From Spirochaetales bacterium (lineage in GTDB: Bacteria > Spirochaetota > Spirochaetia > Sphaerochaetales > Sphaerochaetaceae): a stretch of DNA of 39,423 nucleotides. The stretch lies in assembly GCA_012514185.1 (NCBI GenBank), contig JAAZAT010000282.1, positions 1 to 39,423 of the forward strand. The letters are read 5' to 3'. How positions within the stretch are numbered: position 1 is the first letter of the stretch; every line of letters starts with the position of its first letter. A program made the translations under genes and the position numbers. Shown here in pieces: positions 1 through 8,485 of this stretch. The notes under the pieces are model-generated. The model saw nothing but the letters and a program-made list of their open reading frames with translations, had not been told where the DNA came from and ran no database searches.

Positions 1-90
1 GAGCAGCACATCATCGGCAAGCAATTGGTGACCGACCATATGTTCGATCGGCCGGCAGCTGACATCATCAAGAAGAACGGGGGTAAATAA
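1..90 (+). CDS. C-terminus of a small [2Fe-2S] ferredoxin-like protein (partial)
   Basis: Frame 1 is open from the window edge to a TAA at 88-90 and encodes 29 residues (EQHIIGKQLV near the start). This ending resembles the C-terminus of the small thioredoxin-fold [2Fe-2S] proteins that often precede hydB/nuoF genes in bifurcating hydrogenase clusters. The cysteine-bearing part lies outside the window, so the assignment rests on position and the short tail. The stop overlaps the next start as TAATG, so it is translationally coupled to hydB and belongs to the same operon. It could instead be another small hydrogenase subunit. Confidence 0.55.
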   Translation, partial: EQHIIGKQLVTDHMFDRPAADIIKKNGGK

Positions 91-1877
91 TGGCGTTCAG
101 AAACTACATCTTGGTCTGCGGAGGTACCGCTTGTGAGTCAAGCCGCTCGGACCAGATTTACCAGAACCTGATAGAGGAGTGCAAGGCACAGGGAGTCGCT
201 GACGAAGTACAGGTCGTCAAGACCGGCTGTTTTGGTTTCTGCGAGCAAGGCCCGATCGTCAAGATCCTTCCCGAGGACTCTTTCTATGTGAAAGTCGCTC
301 CAGAGGATGCCAAGGAGCTGATCAGCGAGCATGTCATCAAGGGCCGCGAAGTCACCCGCCTGCTCTACGACAAGGAGTCGAGCCGCAAGCATGCCAAGGT
401 TGAGGACATCAAGTTCTACCAGAAGCAGTTCCGCATCGTACTGCGCAACTGCGGTTTCATCGATCCCGAGAACATCGACGAATATATCGCCCGTGAAGGG
501 TATCAGGGGCTTGAAAGAGCTCTCTTCGAGCTGACCGGTGATGAGATCATCGAGGAGCTGAAGACTGCAGGCCTGCGTGGTCGCGGCGGTGCAGGCTTCC
601 CGACCTGGATGAAATGGAATTTCTCCCGCCAGGTACAGAATGACACCAAGTATGTCGTCTGCAACGCCGACGAAGGCGACCCGGGTGCCTATATGGACCG
701 TTCCACTTGTGAAGGCGACCCGCACTCGGTGCTCGAAGCCATGACCATCTGCGGCAAGACCATCGGAGCACACCAGGGCTTCATCTACATCCGCGCCGAG
801 TATCCCTTGGCCATTCACCGTCTCGAAATTGCCATGAAGCAGGCCCGTGAATACGGTCTCTTGGGCAAGAACATCCTCGGAAGCGGCTTTGACTTCGACA
901 TTGAGATCCGTCTTGGGGCCGGTGCGTTCGTCTGCGGTGAGGAGACTGCCCTGCTGCAGTCCATCGAAGGCAAGCGCGGCATGCCCCAGCCTCGTCCTCC
1001 ATTCCCCGCTGTCAAGGGCTTGTGGGGCAAACCGACGGTCATCAACAACGTTGAGACCTGGGCGAACGTCCCGGTCATCCTGACCAAGGGCGGCAACTGG
1101 TTCAACAAGATCGGTACTTCCGACAGCAAGGGAACCAAGGTTTTCGCCCTCACCGGCAAGATCCGCAACTCCGGCTTGGTCGAAGTCCCGATGGGAACCA
1201 CCCTGCGTGAGATCATCTACGACATCGGCGGCGGCATCGCTCATGACAAGAAGTTCAAGGCTGTGCAGACCGGCGGTCCGTCCGGCGGCGTCATCACCGA
1301 AGAGAACCTCGACACCCCGATCGATTTCGGCTCGCTGGTGCGAATCGGCTCGATGATGGGAAGCGGTGGTATGATCGTCATGGACGAAGACGACTGCATC
1401 GTCGACGTTGCGAAGTTCTACCTGAACTTCTCGGTCGATGAATCCTGCGGCAAATGTGCACCCTGCAGAATCGGTGGAAAGTCCCTGTGCAACATCCTGG
1501 AGAAGATTACTTCAGGCAATGGCACGCTCAAGGATTTGGACACGCTCTCGTCCATCGGTGAAGCAATGAAGAAGGGCAGTCTGTGTGCTCTGGGACAGAC
1601 CACTCCCAACCCGGTCCTCTCTTCGATGAAGCACTTCAAGGAAGAGTATCTCGCCCACATCGTGGACAAGACTTGTCCCAGCGGCACCTGTAAGAAACTC
1701 ATTTCCTACACGATCAATGCCGAGAAGTGTATCGGTTGTACGGCCTGCGCACGCAAGTGCCCCGTCGCTGCAATCTCTGGCGAACGAAAACAGGTTCATG
1801 TCATCGATCAGGCCCTCTGCATCAAGTGCGGTGTCTGTATGGAGACCTGTAAGTTCGGCGCCGTCGAAATCCACTAG
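90..1877 (+). CDS. hydB: NADH-binding subunit of electron-bifurcating [FeFe] hydrogenase (NuoF/HydB type)
   Basis: 595 residues with three parts. The N-terminal thioredoxin-like [2Fe-2S] domain has ligands C10, C15, C47 and C51. The NuoF core holds the FMN/NADH-binding segment GLRGRGGAGFP at 161-171 and NADEGDPGA at 192-200. The NuoF 4Fe-4S site is C453, C456, C459 and C499. Two C-terminal 4Fe-4S ferredoxin motifs follow (C547-C557 and C577-C587). In the HydABC family this subunit binds NAD(H) and flavin and passes electrons to HydA in the cytoplasm, coupling NADH and ferredoxin oxidation to H2 formation. The start is the ATG inside TAATG, coupled to the upstream gene. hydA follows 21 bases downstream. 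The extra ferredoxin tail separates it from respiratory NuoF. Confidence 0.96.
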   Translation: MAFRNYILVCGGTACESSRSDQIYQNLIEECKAQGVADEVQVVKTGCFGFCEQGPIVKILPEDSFYVKVAPEDAKELISEHVIKGREVTRLLYDKESSRKHAKVEDIKFYQKQFRIVLRNCGFIDPENIDEYIAREGYQGLERALFELTGDEIIEELKTAGLRGRGGAGFPTWMKWNFSRQVQNDTKYVVCNADEGDPGAYMDRSTCEGDPHSVLEAMTICGKTIGAHQGFIYIRAEYPLAIHRLEIAMKQAREYGLLGKNILGSGFDFDIEIRLGAGAFVCGEETALLQSIEGKRGMPQPRPPFPAVKGLWGKPTVINNVETWANVPVILTKGGNWFNKIGTSDSKGTKVFALTGKIRNSGLVEVPMGTTLREIIYDIGGGIAHDKKFKAVQTGGPSGGVITEENLDTPIDFGSLVRIGSMMGSGGMIVMDEDDCIVDVAKFYLNFSVDESCGKCAPCRIGGKSLCNILEKITSGNGTLKDLDTLSSIGEAMKKGSLCALGQTTPNPVLSSMKHFKEEYLAHIVDKTCPSGTCKKLISYTINAEKCIGCTACARKCPVAAISGERKQVHVIDQALCIKCGVCMETCKFGAVEIH

Positions 1878-1898
1878 GATCAGGAGAGGAGGAAACAA

Positions 1899-3647
1899 TT
1901 GAGTATCGTACATGTGAAGATAAATGGCATCCCCGTTGAAGTTGAAGAGGGGACCAGCGTACTGAATGCGGCCAGGAAGGCCGGGGTCAAGATCCCGACC
2001 CTCTGCTACCACGATGACCTCAAGCCCTTCGGCTCCTGCGGTCTGTGCATCGTGAAGCAGGAAGGCAGCGCGAAGATCATTCGTGCTTGTGCAGCACCGG
2101 TCAATGAAGGTCTGAGTGTCATCACCCACGACCACGAGTTGTTCGAAGCCCGCAAGACCATTTTGGAACTGATTCTGTCCACCCACCCCTCCAGCTGCCT
2201 CACCTGCATCCGCAACGGTGAATGCGAGCTGCAGGACATTGCTGCAGAATTCGGCATCCGCGAACAGCCCTTCGAGGTCCGCCTCAGCAATCGGGAGAAA
2301 GACACCTCGTCTGCATCGATCGTGCTGGATCCCGAGAAGTGCATCAAGTGCGGACGCTGTGTACAGGTCTGTCAGGACCTGCAGGGTGTCTTCGCCCTTG
2401 AGTTCATCGGACGCGGTGATGAGACCTGCATGGCTCCCGCTGCCATGCTCAAGCTTGACGACAGCCCCTGCGTACGTTGCGGCCAGTGTGCTGCACACTG
2501 CCCGGTTGGTGCCATCTATGAGAAGGATGAGATCGCAACTTTCCTCTCAGCAGCCGCCGATCCCGAGAAGCAGGTCGTCGTCCAGATCGCTCCCTCTATT
2601 CGTGTAGGCTTGTCCGAATCCTTCGGTCTGCCTGCAGGAACCGTGACCACCAAGAAAATCTATGCGGCCCTCCGCAGGCTTGGTGCAAAGGCTGTACATG
2701 ATACCAACTTCGGTGCCGACCTCACCATCATGGAAGAGGGGACTGAGCTGGTCACCAGGCTGACCAAGGGCGGCGCCCTTCCCCAGCTGACCAGCTGCTG
2801 CCCGGCTTGGGTCGACTACGTGCAGAAGTACTATCCCGACCTGCTCGACCATGTATCGAGTGCCAAGAGCCCGATGCAGATGGTGGGAGCCATCGAGAAG
2901 ACGTTCTACGCCGAGAAGATGGGTATTGACCCGGCGAAGATGTACACCGTTGCCATCATGCCCTGCACAGCCAAGAAGTATGAGTCCGAACGTGACGAGC
3001 ATATGTATGCCAGCGGCCACAAGGACGTGGACCTGGTGTTGACCACCCGGGAGTTCGCCCGTCTGATCAAGAGCCAGGGAATCGATTTCCTCTCGCTTGC
3101 AGAAGAAGAGGCTGATAGCCCGATCGGAGAGTACAGCGGCGCCGGCACGATTTTCGGTGCCACCGGTGGAGTCATGGAAGCTGCGGTCCGTACCGCCTAC
3201 CATGTCGTGACCGGCAAGGAGCTGCAGAACGTCGAAGTCGGTGTGGTCCGCGGCCTTGCCGAGGTCAAGAAGGGAACCGTCGACTTTGATGGGACTCCGG
3301 TCCGTGTTGCAGTCGTGCATGGTCTTTCCCATGTCAAGGAAGTGATGGATGAGATCCGCGCTGCCAAGGCAGAGGGCAAGCAGGCTCCCTATGAGTTCAT
3401 CGAGGTCATGGCCTGTCGCGGCGGTTGTATCGCCGGCGGCGGACAGCCCTATGGTGCAACCGACATTCTGCGCGAGGAACGCTCGAAAGGCCTCTATGCC
3501 GACGACAAGAACAGTGCAGTGAGATGCTCGCACCAGAATGAGTCGATCCAGAAGCTCTACGAGACCTTCCTTGAAAAGCCGATGAGCCACAAGGCCCATC
3601 ACCTCTTGCATACCACCTATCAGGAACTTCCTGTTTACAAGGCCTGA
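1899..3647 (+). CDS. hydA: [FeFe] hydrogenase catalytic subunit HydA
   Basis: 582 residues starting at a TTG behind a very strong ribosome site (AGGAGAGGAGG, 1882-1892). Order: plant-type [2Fe-2S] domain (C36, C47, C50, C64), His-ligated 4Fe-4S (H96, C100, C103, C109), two 4Fe-4S motifs (C148-C158 and C191-C201), then the H-cluster domain. The H-cluster motifs are TSCCPAW (C300 proton relay, C301 ligand), MPCTAKK (M354, C356) and MACRGGC (C506, C510). All catalytic residues are present, so it should make or oxidise H2. The third motif has Arg507 where Pro is common. With hydB it forms the trimeric bifurcating (group A3-like) enzyme. The maturases HydE, HydF and HydG are not in the window. Confidence 0.97.
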   Translation: MSIVHVKINGIPVEVEEGTSVLNAARKAGVKIPTLCYHDDLKPFGSCGLCIVKQEGSAKIIRACAAPVNEGLSVITHDHELFEARKTILELILSTHPSSCLTCIRNGECELQDIAAEFGIREQPFEVRLSNREKDTSSASIVLDPEKCIKCGRCVQVCQDLQGVFALEFIGRGDETCMAPAAMLKLDDSPCVRCGQCAAHCPVGAIYEKDEIATFLSAAADPEKQVVVQIAPSIRVGLSESFGLPAGTVTTKKIYAALRRLGAKAVHDTNFGADLTIMEEGTELVTRLTKGGALPQLTSCCPAWVDYVQKYYPDLLDHVSSAKSPMQMVGAIEKTFYAEKMGIDPAKMYTVAIMPCTAKKYESERDEHMYASGHKDVDLVLTTREFARLIKSQGIDFLSLAEEEADSPIGEYSGAGTIFGATGGVMEAAVRTAYHVVTGKELQNVEVGVVRGLAEVKKGTVDFDGTPVRVAVVHGLSHVKEVMDEIRAAKAEGKQAPYEFIEVMACRGGCIAGGGQPYGATDILREERSKGLYADDKNSAVRCSHQNESIQKLYETFLEKPMSHKAHHLLHTTYQELPVYKA

Positions 3648-3668
3648 TGGTTGGCCAGTATCCAATGT

Positions 3669-3700
3669 GCCCGGCCCCCGACAGGCCGGGCCTTTCTCTT
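3669..3700 (+). terminator. Rho-independent terminator of the hyd operon
   Basis: A perfect 8-bp stem GCCCGGCC/GGCCGGGC (3669-3676 with 3684-3691), a 7-base loop and a pyrimidine/T-rich tail CTTTCTCTT. It lies 22 bases after the hydA stop and is the clearest intrinsic terminator in the window. Confidence 0.85.
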
Positions 3701-3748
3701 CAATGACAAGACTCGGACAGCAATGTTCGGGTCTTGATCATTGAAGAG
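3696..3748. repeat. Long imperfect inverted repeat just after the hyd terminator
   Basis: CTCTTCAATGA (3696-3706) pairs with TCATTGAAGAG (3738-3748). CAAGAC (3707-3712) pairs with GTCTTG (3731-3736), leaving one bulged base at 3737. CGGACA (3714-3719) pairs with TGTTCG (3724-3729) with one G-T pair, around a GCAA loop. The arm total is about 23 bp. It overlaps the T-tract of the hyd terminator, so the two hairpins compete for the same bases. It may be a second terminator, an RNA processing or stability element, or part of a dispersed repeat. Confidence 0.7.
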
Positions 3749-3838
3749 AGAAAATCGATTGAGAAATCATCAGATCCAGCCTAGGTGATGAAACAAAACC
3801 ATGGTAGCATGAATCAACGGGCGATATGAGGTGAAAGG

Positions 3839-4540
3839 ATGCAGCAAGCTGTAGAGTACCGGCGCAAAGGTTTGGTATCGGGGGGAGTGCTGCTGGAATT
3901 GTTGGTCGGCACCCAACTCGGCTTTGCCGTGATGCTGGTCTCATTGCTGCTTGGGATGCCCCCCTGGGCAACTGTAATGCTGCTGGTGGGAACCATCGCG
4001 GCGGTCTTGTTTGTCTGTTCGGCTGAGATCAGCTACATTGTGGATGCCGACGGTATAACCCGAGCCATCGAGCCGAAGGTCTTGCACTATACATCCCTTG
4101 CTCGACGGGACTTTGTACCGTGGTCCCGCATCGCATCGTATACGCTTGACTACGACCGAAACCGGAGCTGGCAGACCTACCCGTATCTGCTCATTCTGGG
4201 AACCCGACCGCGCGTGCAGTGGAAGATTGCCGGGACTTCAATGCAAGATGCAGCCTTTGAAGGGTTTGTGGACGGTTTCGTACGAAGCATCAGCGCAAGT
4301 GAGGCAGCACCCGATGCTGCTGCGAAGGCAGCTGTTGTCCCACCCATTACGAGGCGCCCAGGATTCTATGCCACCAAGCGGGCGAAGGTTCTTGCTTGTG
4401 CGCTCGTCGCAATCGATGTACTGATCATCGCAGGAGTATGGACGGAAACGTTGCATCTTTCACAGGCGGGCATGTACCGGCTGGTTGCAGTATTGCTGCC
4501 CGGCACCCTCTATATCCTGTACAGGACACTGCGGCATTGA
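3839..4540 (+). CDS. Membrane protein with PH-like domain, function unknown
   Basis: 233 residues from an ATG with GAGGTG 5-6 bases upstream. Two hydrophobic segments lie near the N-terminus (about residues 18-65, separated by GMPPW). A soluble beta-rich stretch of about 100 residues follows (ISYIVDADGITRAIEP... to VQWKIAG), and two further hydrophobic segments lie near residues 180-228. The soluble part looks like the PH-like domain of small bacterial membrane proteins, based on strand pattern rather than a diagnostic motif. It stands alone between the hyd terminator and a convergent lipoprotein gene. Another membrane protein with a PH/GRAM-like segment lies at 6724. No enzymatic motif was seen. 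Confidence 0.8.
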   Translation: MQQAVEYRRKGLVSGGVLLELLVGTQLGFAVMLVSLLLGMPPWATVMLLVGTIAAVLFVCSAEISYIVDADGITRAIEPKVLHYTSLARRDFVPWSRIASYTLDYDRNRSWQTYPYLLILGTRPRVQWKIAGTSMQDAAFEGFVDGFVRSISASEAAPDAAAKAAVVPPITRRPGFYATKRAKVLACALVAIDVLIIAGVWTETLHLSQAGMYRLVAVLLPGTLYILYRTLRH

Positions 4541-4567
4541 ATGGTTTTTTTCTAGAGAGAGAAGGGA

Positions 4568-4591
4568 GGCGGAATCCTTGCAGATCCCGCC
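4568..4591. terminator. Weak hairpin between convergent genes
   Basis: GGCGG.ATC pairs with GAT.CCGCC around a CTTGCA loop, with one mismatch in a 9-bp stem. It sits in the 62-base gap between the stops at 4540 and 4603, the largest gap between convergent genes here. A T7 run lies at 4544-4550, but not directly after the stem. It may help terminate either strand. Confidence 0.3.
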
Positions 4592-4602
4592 CCCTCGATG
4601 GA

Positions 4603-6639
4603 TCAAGGAATTCTGAACAGAAGCAGTGAAGAAGTACTTTTGGATGTGATGACCAGCATATCCTGCTTCAAGGACATATCCATTCTCGATGCTTGGTAGG
4701 ACTCCAAGCCCTTGGTATCCAGGTGGGTTGCTGCAAAGCTCGGTGACGGGCACTGGAAGGTCAGTAAGCTGGCGGGCGTGAGGACATACAGCTTGGTTCC
4801 CGACGAGTTGGGTAGCAGCTGCACGATGCCGTCCATGCTCCCTATCCCGTTTTCTCCCGAAGTGAATACCTCCATCTGCTCCCATGTCCCATTTGCATAG
4901 GTGAATCTTCCTACATCGTTGTCCGTGGCATACATCAGGTTGTCATCGTTGAGGAACTTCACCTCGGCTACATTGCTCAGATACGGGGTGTTGCCTGAGT
5001 TGAATTCAACCGGATTGGTGAATGGGACGGCGATGGTTCCCTGCCGAAAGATTTTCAACATCGAATTTTCTTTCAGCGTGAGCGCCGAGGATTTTCCTGT
5101 AGTGCTGATGGCCATACCTGCATACGGAATGTTGTACTGTGGATATCGCATGTAGTAGTAATCCGAATACAGGTCGTTTTCTGCATTCACATAGAAATTC
5201 GTCTCAACGACATGGTCCTTGAGAGGATGCAGGCCGTACAGGATTCCAGAACTGCGAACAAGGGTAAGGTCGGTCAGATACGGGAACGTGAGATCTCCCG
5301 GTACACTGTATCCGTATGTGTTGTTGCGCCTAAGGCGCTTGGTAAGCGACGAGGTGGCGATGTCGTACTCATAGATGGTCAGACCCGGTGCAACCGAATC
5401 GGCGATGACCACCCTGTTCGAAGAGTGGTCGACCATCAGTTCGGTGATGCCGCTGGTGGTAAATCCATCGGCTGCGGTGTAGGTGTGTACGACTTCCAAC
5501 GAATCACGGACAATTCTGCAGACTTGGATGGTCTGTGCTTGGTTGCTGGCCAGCAAAATCTTTCCATCGGGAAGGAAAGCCGCATGGGCATCGATTCCGA
5601 TATGCATGCCGCCGGTATTGTCCTGTACCGTGCTGACGAGGATCGGGACTCCGGTCTCCCCGTTTACAGTGGCGGTGAAAGAGATGCTGGCCGACCCGGA
5701 ACTAGCCTTCAGGGCCCCCTTTGCAATGACGTCCAAGCGATGGGTGCCGCTGGCCGGGGTGAAAGAGCAGTCCAAGCCAGACCCTATCAGGACCCCGTCG
5801 AGGTACCAATCGACCGCCAGATTCGATGTGTCGGCGGCACTCAGGCTGACGGTGACCGGCTGCAGGGCGTTGACCATAGCACTGATCCCCAGGATCGTGC
5901 ACTCCACCGGAATTCCGAGCTGGTTGACCAGGGTCAAGCCGGAAGGGACGTTGGCATACTTGTCCAATTGCAGTGTAATAACCCCCTCGGTGGTCCTGTT
6001 GCCCACGATTCTCACCACCTCCGCACACCCCGCCACGGCGGTGCCGCCGCTGAAGAGCTGGGCGTTCAACAGGTAGGAGCCTGCAGCATAGTGTCCTGAA
6101 TAGGTCACCGAGCCTGAGGCCATGTTGTTGGTGGTCGGGCTGAGAACCTGGGTGTTGCCCTGTTCATCGGTGAGGCTTGCCTGCAACGACGGGTCGCTGA
6201 CATTCAGGGCGTTCCATGCAAGCTGGATGGAGAGCAGCCCTTTGCCTGCCAGGCTGTCCAGTTCAATGATGACCGGTGCCGGATCTGGTGTCAGGGTGAC
6301 TGTCGCCTGGCCTGTCACCAGGTCGACGCCGCTGCTGTTCTGGCCTACAGCAGTGATGGTCCAATTGCCGATCAGGAGCCCTTCCACTTCCAGATTTTCC
6401 GTGGTGCTCATGACGCTGAAGGTGGTTCCCTGGGGACCTTCACCTTCCACCGCATAGCGCGACACTTTCAGGGGAGTGTCTTGGGGAACCAAGGAGCGTT
6501 CGACCGCTTCCTTGCTCACCATTCTCAACTGCAAGGTGGAACGAGGTGCACTCTCCTCCTTGCATCCTCCCATCATCAGGCACAGAAGGCCTATGAGGGG
6601 GATGAGAAACCAACGAGAAGTAATCGATGTTCTATTCAT
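4603..6639 (-). CDS. Large surface-type lipoprotein with Ig-like repeats and a propeller-like C-terminus
   Basis: 678 residues from the ATG at 6639, chosen over an upstream TTG at 6657 because GGAGG lies 5 bases before it. The lipoprotein signal peptide ends in LMMGGC, with lipidated C26. Residues about 30-330 look like three successive beta-sandwich (Ig/fibronectin-like) units; the third contains a segment (DWYLDGVLIGSG) typical of PKD/Ig-like folds. Residues about 340-678 contain repeated short strand pairs with aromatic/Asp turns (for example LPNSSGTKLYVLT), like a beta-propeller. Such lipoproteins are common in Treponema and Sphaerochaeta and are presumed envelope-exposed binding proteins. 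No catalytic motif was seen. It is monocistronic and divergent from the 6724 gene. Confidence 0.85.
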   Translation of the reverse strand: MNRTSITSRWFLIPLIGLLCLMMGGCKEESAPRSTLQLRMVSKEAVERSLVPQDTPLKVSRYAVEGEGPQGTTFSVMSTTENLEVEGLLIGNWTITAVGQNSSGVDLVTGQATVTLTPDPAPVIIELDSLAGKGLLSIQLAWNALNVSDPSLQASLTDEQGNTQVLSPTTNNMASGSVTYSGHYAAGSYLLNAQLFSGGTAVAGCAEVVRIVGNRTTEGVITLQLDKYANVPSGLTLVNQLGIPVECTILGISAMVNALQPVTVSLSAADTSNLAVDWYLDGVLIGSGLDCSFTPASGTHRLDVIAKGALKASSGSASISFTATVNGETGVPILVSTVQDNTGGMHIGIDAHAAFLPDGKILLASNQAQTIQVCRIVRDSLEVVHTYTAADGFTTSGITELMVDHSSNRVVIADSVAPGLTIYEYDIATSSLTKRLRRNNTYGYSVPGDLTFPYLTDLTLVRSSGILYGLHPLKDHVVETNFYVNAENDLYSDYYYMRYPQYNIPYAGMAISTTGKSSALTLKENSMLKIFRQGTIAVPFTNPVEFNSGNTPYLSNVAEVKFLNDDNLMYATDNDVGRFTYANGTWEQMEVFTSGENGIGSMDGIVQLLPNSSGTKLYVLTPASLLTFQCPSPSFAATHLDTKGLESYQASRMDMSLKQDMLVITSKSTSSLLLFRIP

Positions 6640-6723
6640 TCTTTCCTCCGACCACAAAGGAAGGAAGAGTAGGGAATCGCTTCACATCTTTTCTTTTTTC
6701 TCTTCAACAGGTACATTCAGTGC

Positions 6724-7212
6724 ATGCAAGCATTGATCAAGATCGCCCTGTTGGCCCTGACCCTGGTTCTGGTATTCATCAACCCCCTCTCTATCGGACG
6801 GGTGGTCTACTATTCACTCTTTCCCCTGTTGTTTGTCCTGGTGTGGCTGTTCTACCTGACCTCCTACGTCGTTAGCGAGAAGGCGGTGCGCAAAGCAACC
6901 ACAGAGCCTTTCTCCTACTCCTGTTTTTGCGCCCTGATTCCTCCCGTGGATGACGGGGACCTCATCCGCGGACGGCTCATCATCACCGACAAGCGGCTTG
7001 CCCTGTTTCAGAAGGATGCAAAGAAGGGCGGTGTCAAGGAAGTCTGGAGCATGGACATTGCCGAGGTCAGGCACTTTACCGTCGGACAGCTGCTTTCGGT
7101 GCGCAAAGGCGTCACCTTCCTTGCCGAAGAGCGGGAGGCCCGGTTTGTAGGCCGTCGGATTGCACAGGACAAAGAAGCGATCACCATCGCCCTCGGCTGG
7201 AAACAAGCTTAG
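6724..7212 (+). CDS. Small membrane protein with PH/GRAM-like segment, function unknown
   Basis: 162 residues. Two hydrophobic helices at about 3-48 are followed by a soluble domain containing GRLIITDKRLALF (about 76-88), the strand-turn-strand signature seen in bacterial PH/GRAM-like domains. No Shine-Dalgarno sequence precedes the ATG. A TACATT hexamer ends 6 bases upstream, so the message could be leaderless, but no good -35 is seen at the right distance. The stop overlaps the stop of the convergent 7209 gene by 4 bases. It may be functionally related to the 3839 membrane protein. Confidence 0.75.
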   Translation: MQALIKIALLALTLVLVFINPLSIGRVVYYSLFPLLFVLVWLFYLTSYVVSEKAVRKATTEPFSYSCFCALIPPVDDGDLIRGRLIITDKRLALFQKDAKKGGVKEVWSMDIAEVRHFTVGQLLSVRKGVTFLAEEREARFVGRRIAQDKEAITIALGWKQA

Positions 7213-8288
7213 AAACTGTAACTGAACCCTATACGCATCGGCTCGAAGGAGAACCTGAAATCAGGGCTCGTGATCACCCACTGAGCCTGGATGCCTGCCT
7301 GGTAGAAGAACCGCAGGTTCTCCACGATTTCATAGGAGAAACCGCCCAGCACTTTCGCTGTCAGCCCAAAATCGGTGCTTGTCCCGAAGAAGAAAGTCGG
7401 GCCGAGGGAGATGGAGAGCGGAATAGTGAAAGCCTCATCTTTCCTGAGCGTCCATTGCCCCTTGGCCAGCACACTGAGTTGGTTCTCGCTGCCGTCCCTC
7501 GCATACTCCAAGGCGCCTCCGAAACTAAAGAGTGTATCGGTGTGTTTCAACACATCCAACTGCACGGAGAAGCCGTTATTGGTCAGGGCGGGCAGGTCGA
7601 AGTTTGCAAACGATACCGCCGTTCCGATCGTCCAGCTCAACGGCTCGGGATCGATCTCTACACGGGTTGTGGGAATTGGCGGGGTCTGGGGCGCCATTGG
7701 GGTAAGCACTACTTTTTCGCTTTCGCGTGGAACTTCTGGAGGGCCTTCATCTCCGCCTTGCATTGCAATCGGTTCTGCTGATTCTTCACTGACGGGAATC
7801 TCTTCAAGGCCCGGCTCCTGCTGTTCGACTACAGGCTCCTCCTCCTTGACGGATGCCTTCACCAAAGGCTGTTCAGGGGCGAACGGAATCGGTACTTTGG
7901 GGGCGCTGGAAACGGGAAGCTTGAGCAAGCCCGACATCAGCAGCGGGTCGATGGGAGGGGGGAGTGGAGCCGTATTTGTCAGGTCCGGCTGTTCAATGGG
8001 GATCACTGCGATGGGCTCTTCCTCTGTGACGGGGATTTCCTGCACCACCGGACTCGCCTTGGCTTGCACCTCCTGTTGCACAGGTTCGGCAATGAAATCC
8101 GGTTTTGGTTCTTCTTCGAAGACAGGTTGGATAGGAGGTTGCACCACAGCTTCTGCCGGCTGAGTGGATACCTGTTCAGCTTGCTCAGGCTCACCTGTCT
8201 GGGGCCTCATCGCAATGTACCAGTAGGTACCGCCCAGTACAACGAGGCAGGCTAATACTATCAACACTACCGACCAAGTCTTATTCAC
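7209..8288 (-). CDS. N-terminally anchored protein with Pro/Glu-rich linker and outer-membrane-barrel-like C-terminus
   Basis: 359 residues from a GTG at 8288 with AAGGAG 6 bases upstream; the longer ATG frame to 8348 has no ribosome site. One strong hydrophobic segment (about 6-27, WSVVLIVLACLVVLGG) has no clear cleavage motif. A linker of about 190 residues is rich in Pro, Glu, Val and Gln (EEEPKP, EIPVTEEEP, EQPDL), like the linker of TonB. The last 140 residues alternate polar and apolar residues in strands (VSFANFDL, QLDVLKH, SFGGALEYA) and end in aromatic SYSF, as in small outer-membrane beta-barrels. This suggests a periplasm-spanning tether. It could instead be a secreted barrel with an atypical signal peptide. 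Confidence 0.75.
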   Translation of the reverse strand: MNKTWSVVLIVLACLVVLGGTYWYIAMRPQTGEPEQAEQVSTQPAEAVVQPPIQPVFEEEPKPDFIAEPVQQEVQAKASPVVQEIPVTEEEPIAVIPIEQPDLTNTAPLPPPIDPLLMSGLLKLPVSSAPKVPIPFAPEQPLVKASVKEEEPVVEQQEPGLEEIPVSEESAEPIAMQGGDEGPPEVPRESEKVVLTPMAPQTPPIPTTRVEIDPEPLSWTIGTAVSFANFDLPALTNNGFSVQLDVLKHTDTLFSFGGALEYARDGSENQLSVLAKGQWTLRKDEAFTIPLSISLGPTFFFGTSTDFGLTAKVLGGFSYEIVENLRFFYQAGIQAQWVITSPDFRFSFEPMRIGFSYSF

Positions 8289-8351
8289 AACATACTCCTT
8301 ACAGTAACTATAACACCACAAGAGGCCTTTCTTGTACAAGTCTAACACGGG

Positions 8352-8373
8352 TTGATGAACTGAGTACCATCAA
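8352..8373. promoter_or_regulatory. Inverted repeat in divergent intergenic region (possible operator)
   Basis: TTGATG (8352-8357) and CATCAA (8368-8373) form a perfect 6-bp inverted repeat with a 10-base spacer, close to one helical turn between half-sites. It lies between the divergent starts at 8288 and 8486. The size suits a dimeric regulator, but no regulator gene is nearby. A 10-bp palindrome CTTGTACAAG (8332-8341) lies just beside it, towards the 8288 gene. Confidence 0.35.
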
Positions 8374-8485
8374 TTCCTTTCTTTTCGGTGAAGATTTGTG
8401 CATTTGTTCCCTCCCGAGGGTACCCTTTTCGGAGAATTCCAGCACCAGGGCATGCGTGATAGGGTCTGCAAACGGAGGGTATCGT

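Noticed and set aside
138-3665. Long minus-strand reading frames opposite hydB and hydA (about 370, 330 and 370 codons)
   Set aside because: They mirror strongly conserved plus-strand genes, have no ribosome sites and show low-complexity composition caused by codon bias.
5212-6099. 295-codon plus-strand frame opposite the large lipoprotein
   Set aside because: The lipoprotein has a lipobox, ribosome site and repeated beta modules; the opposite frame is rich in Arg/Gly/Asp without motifs.
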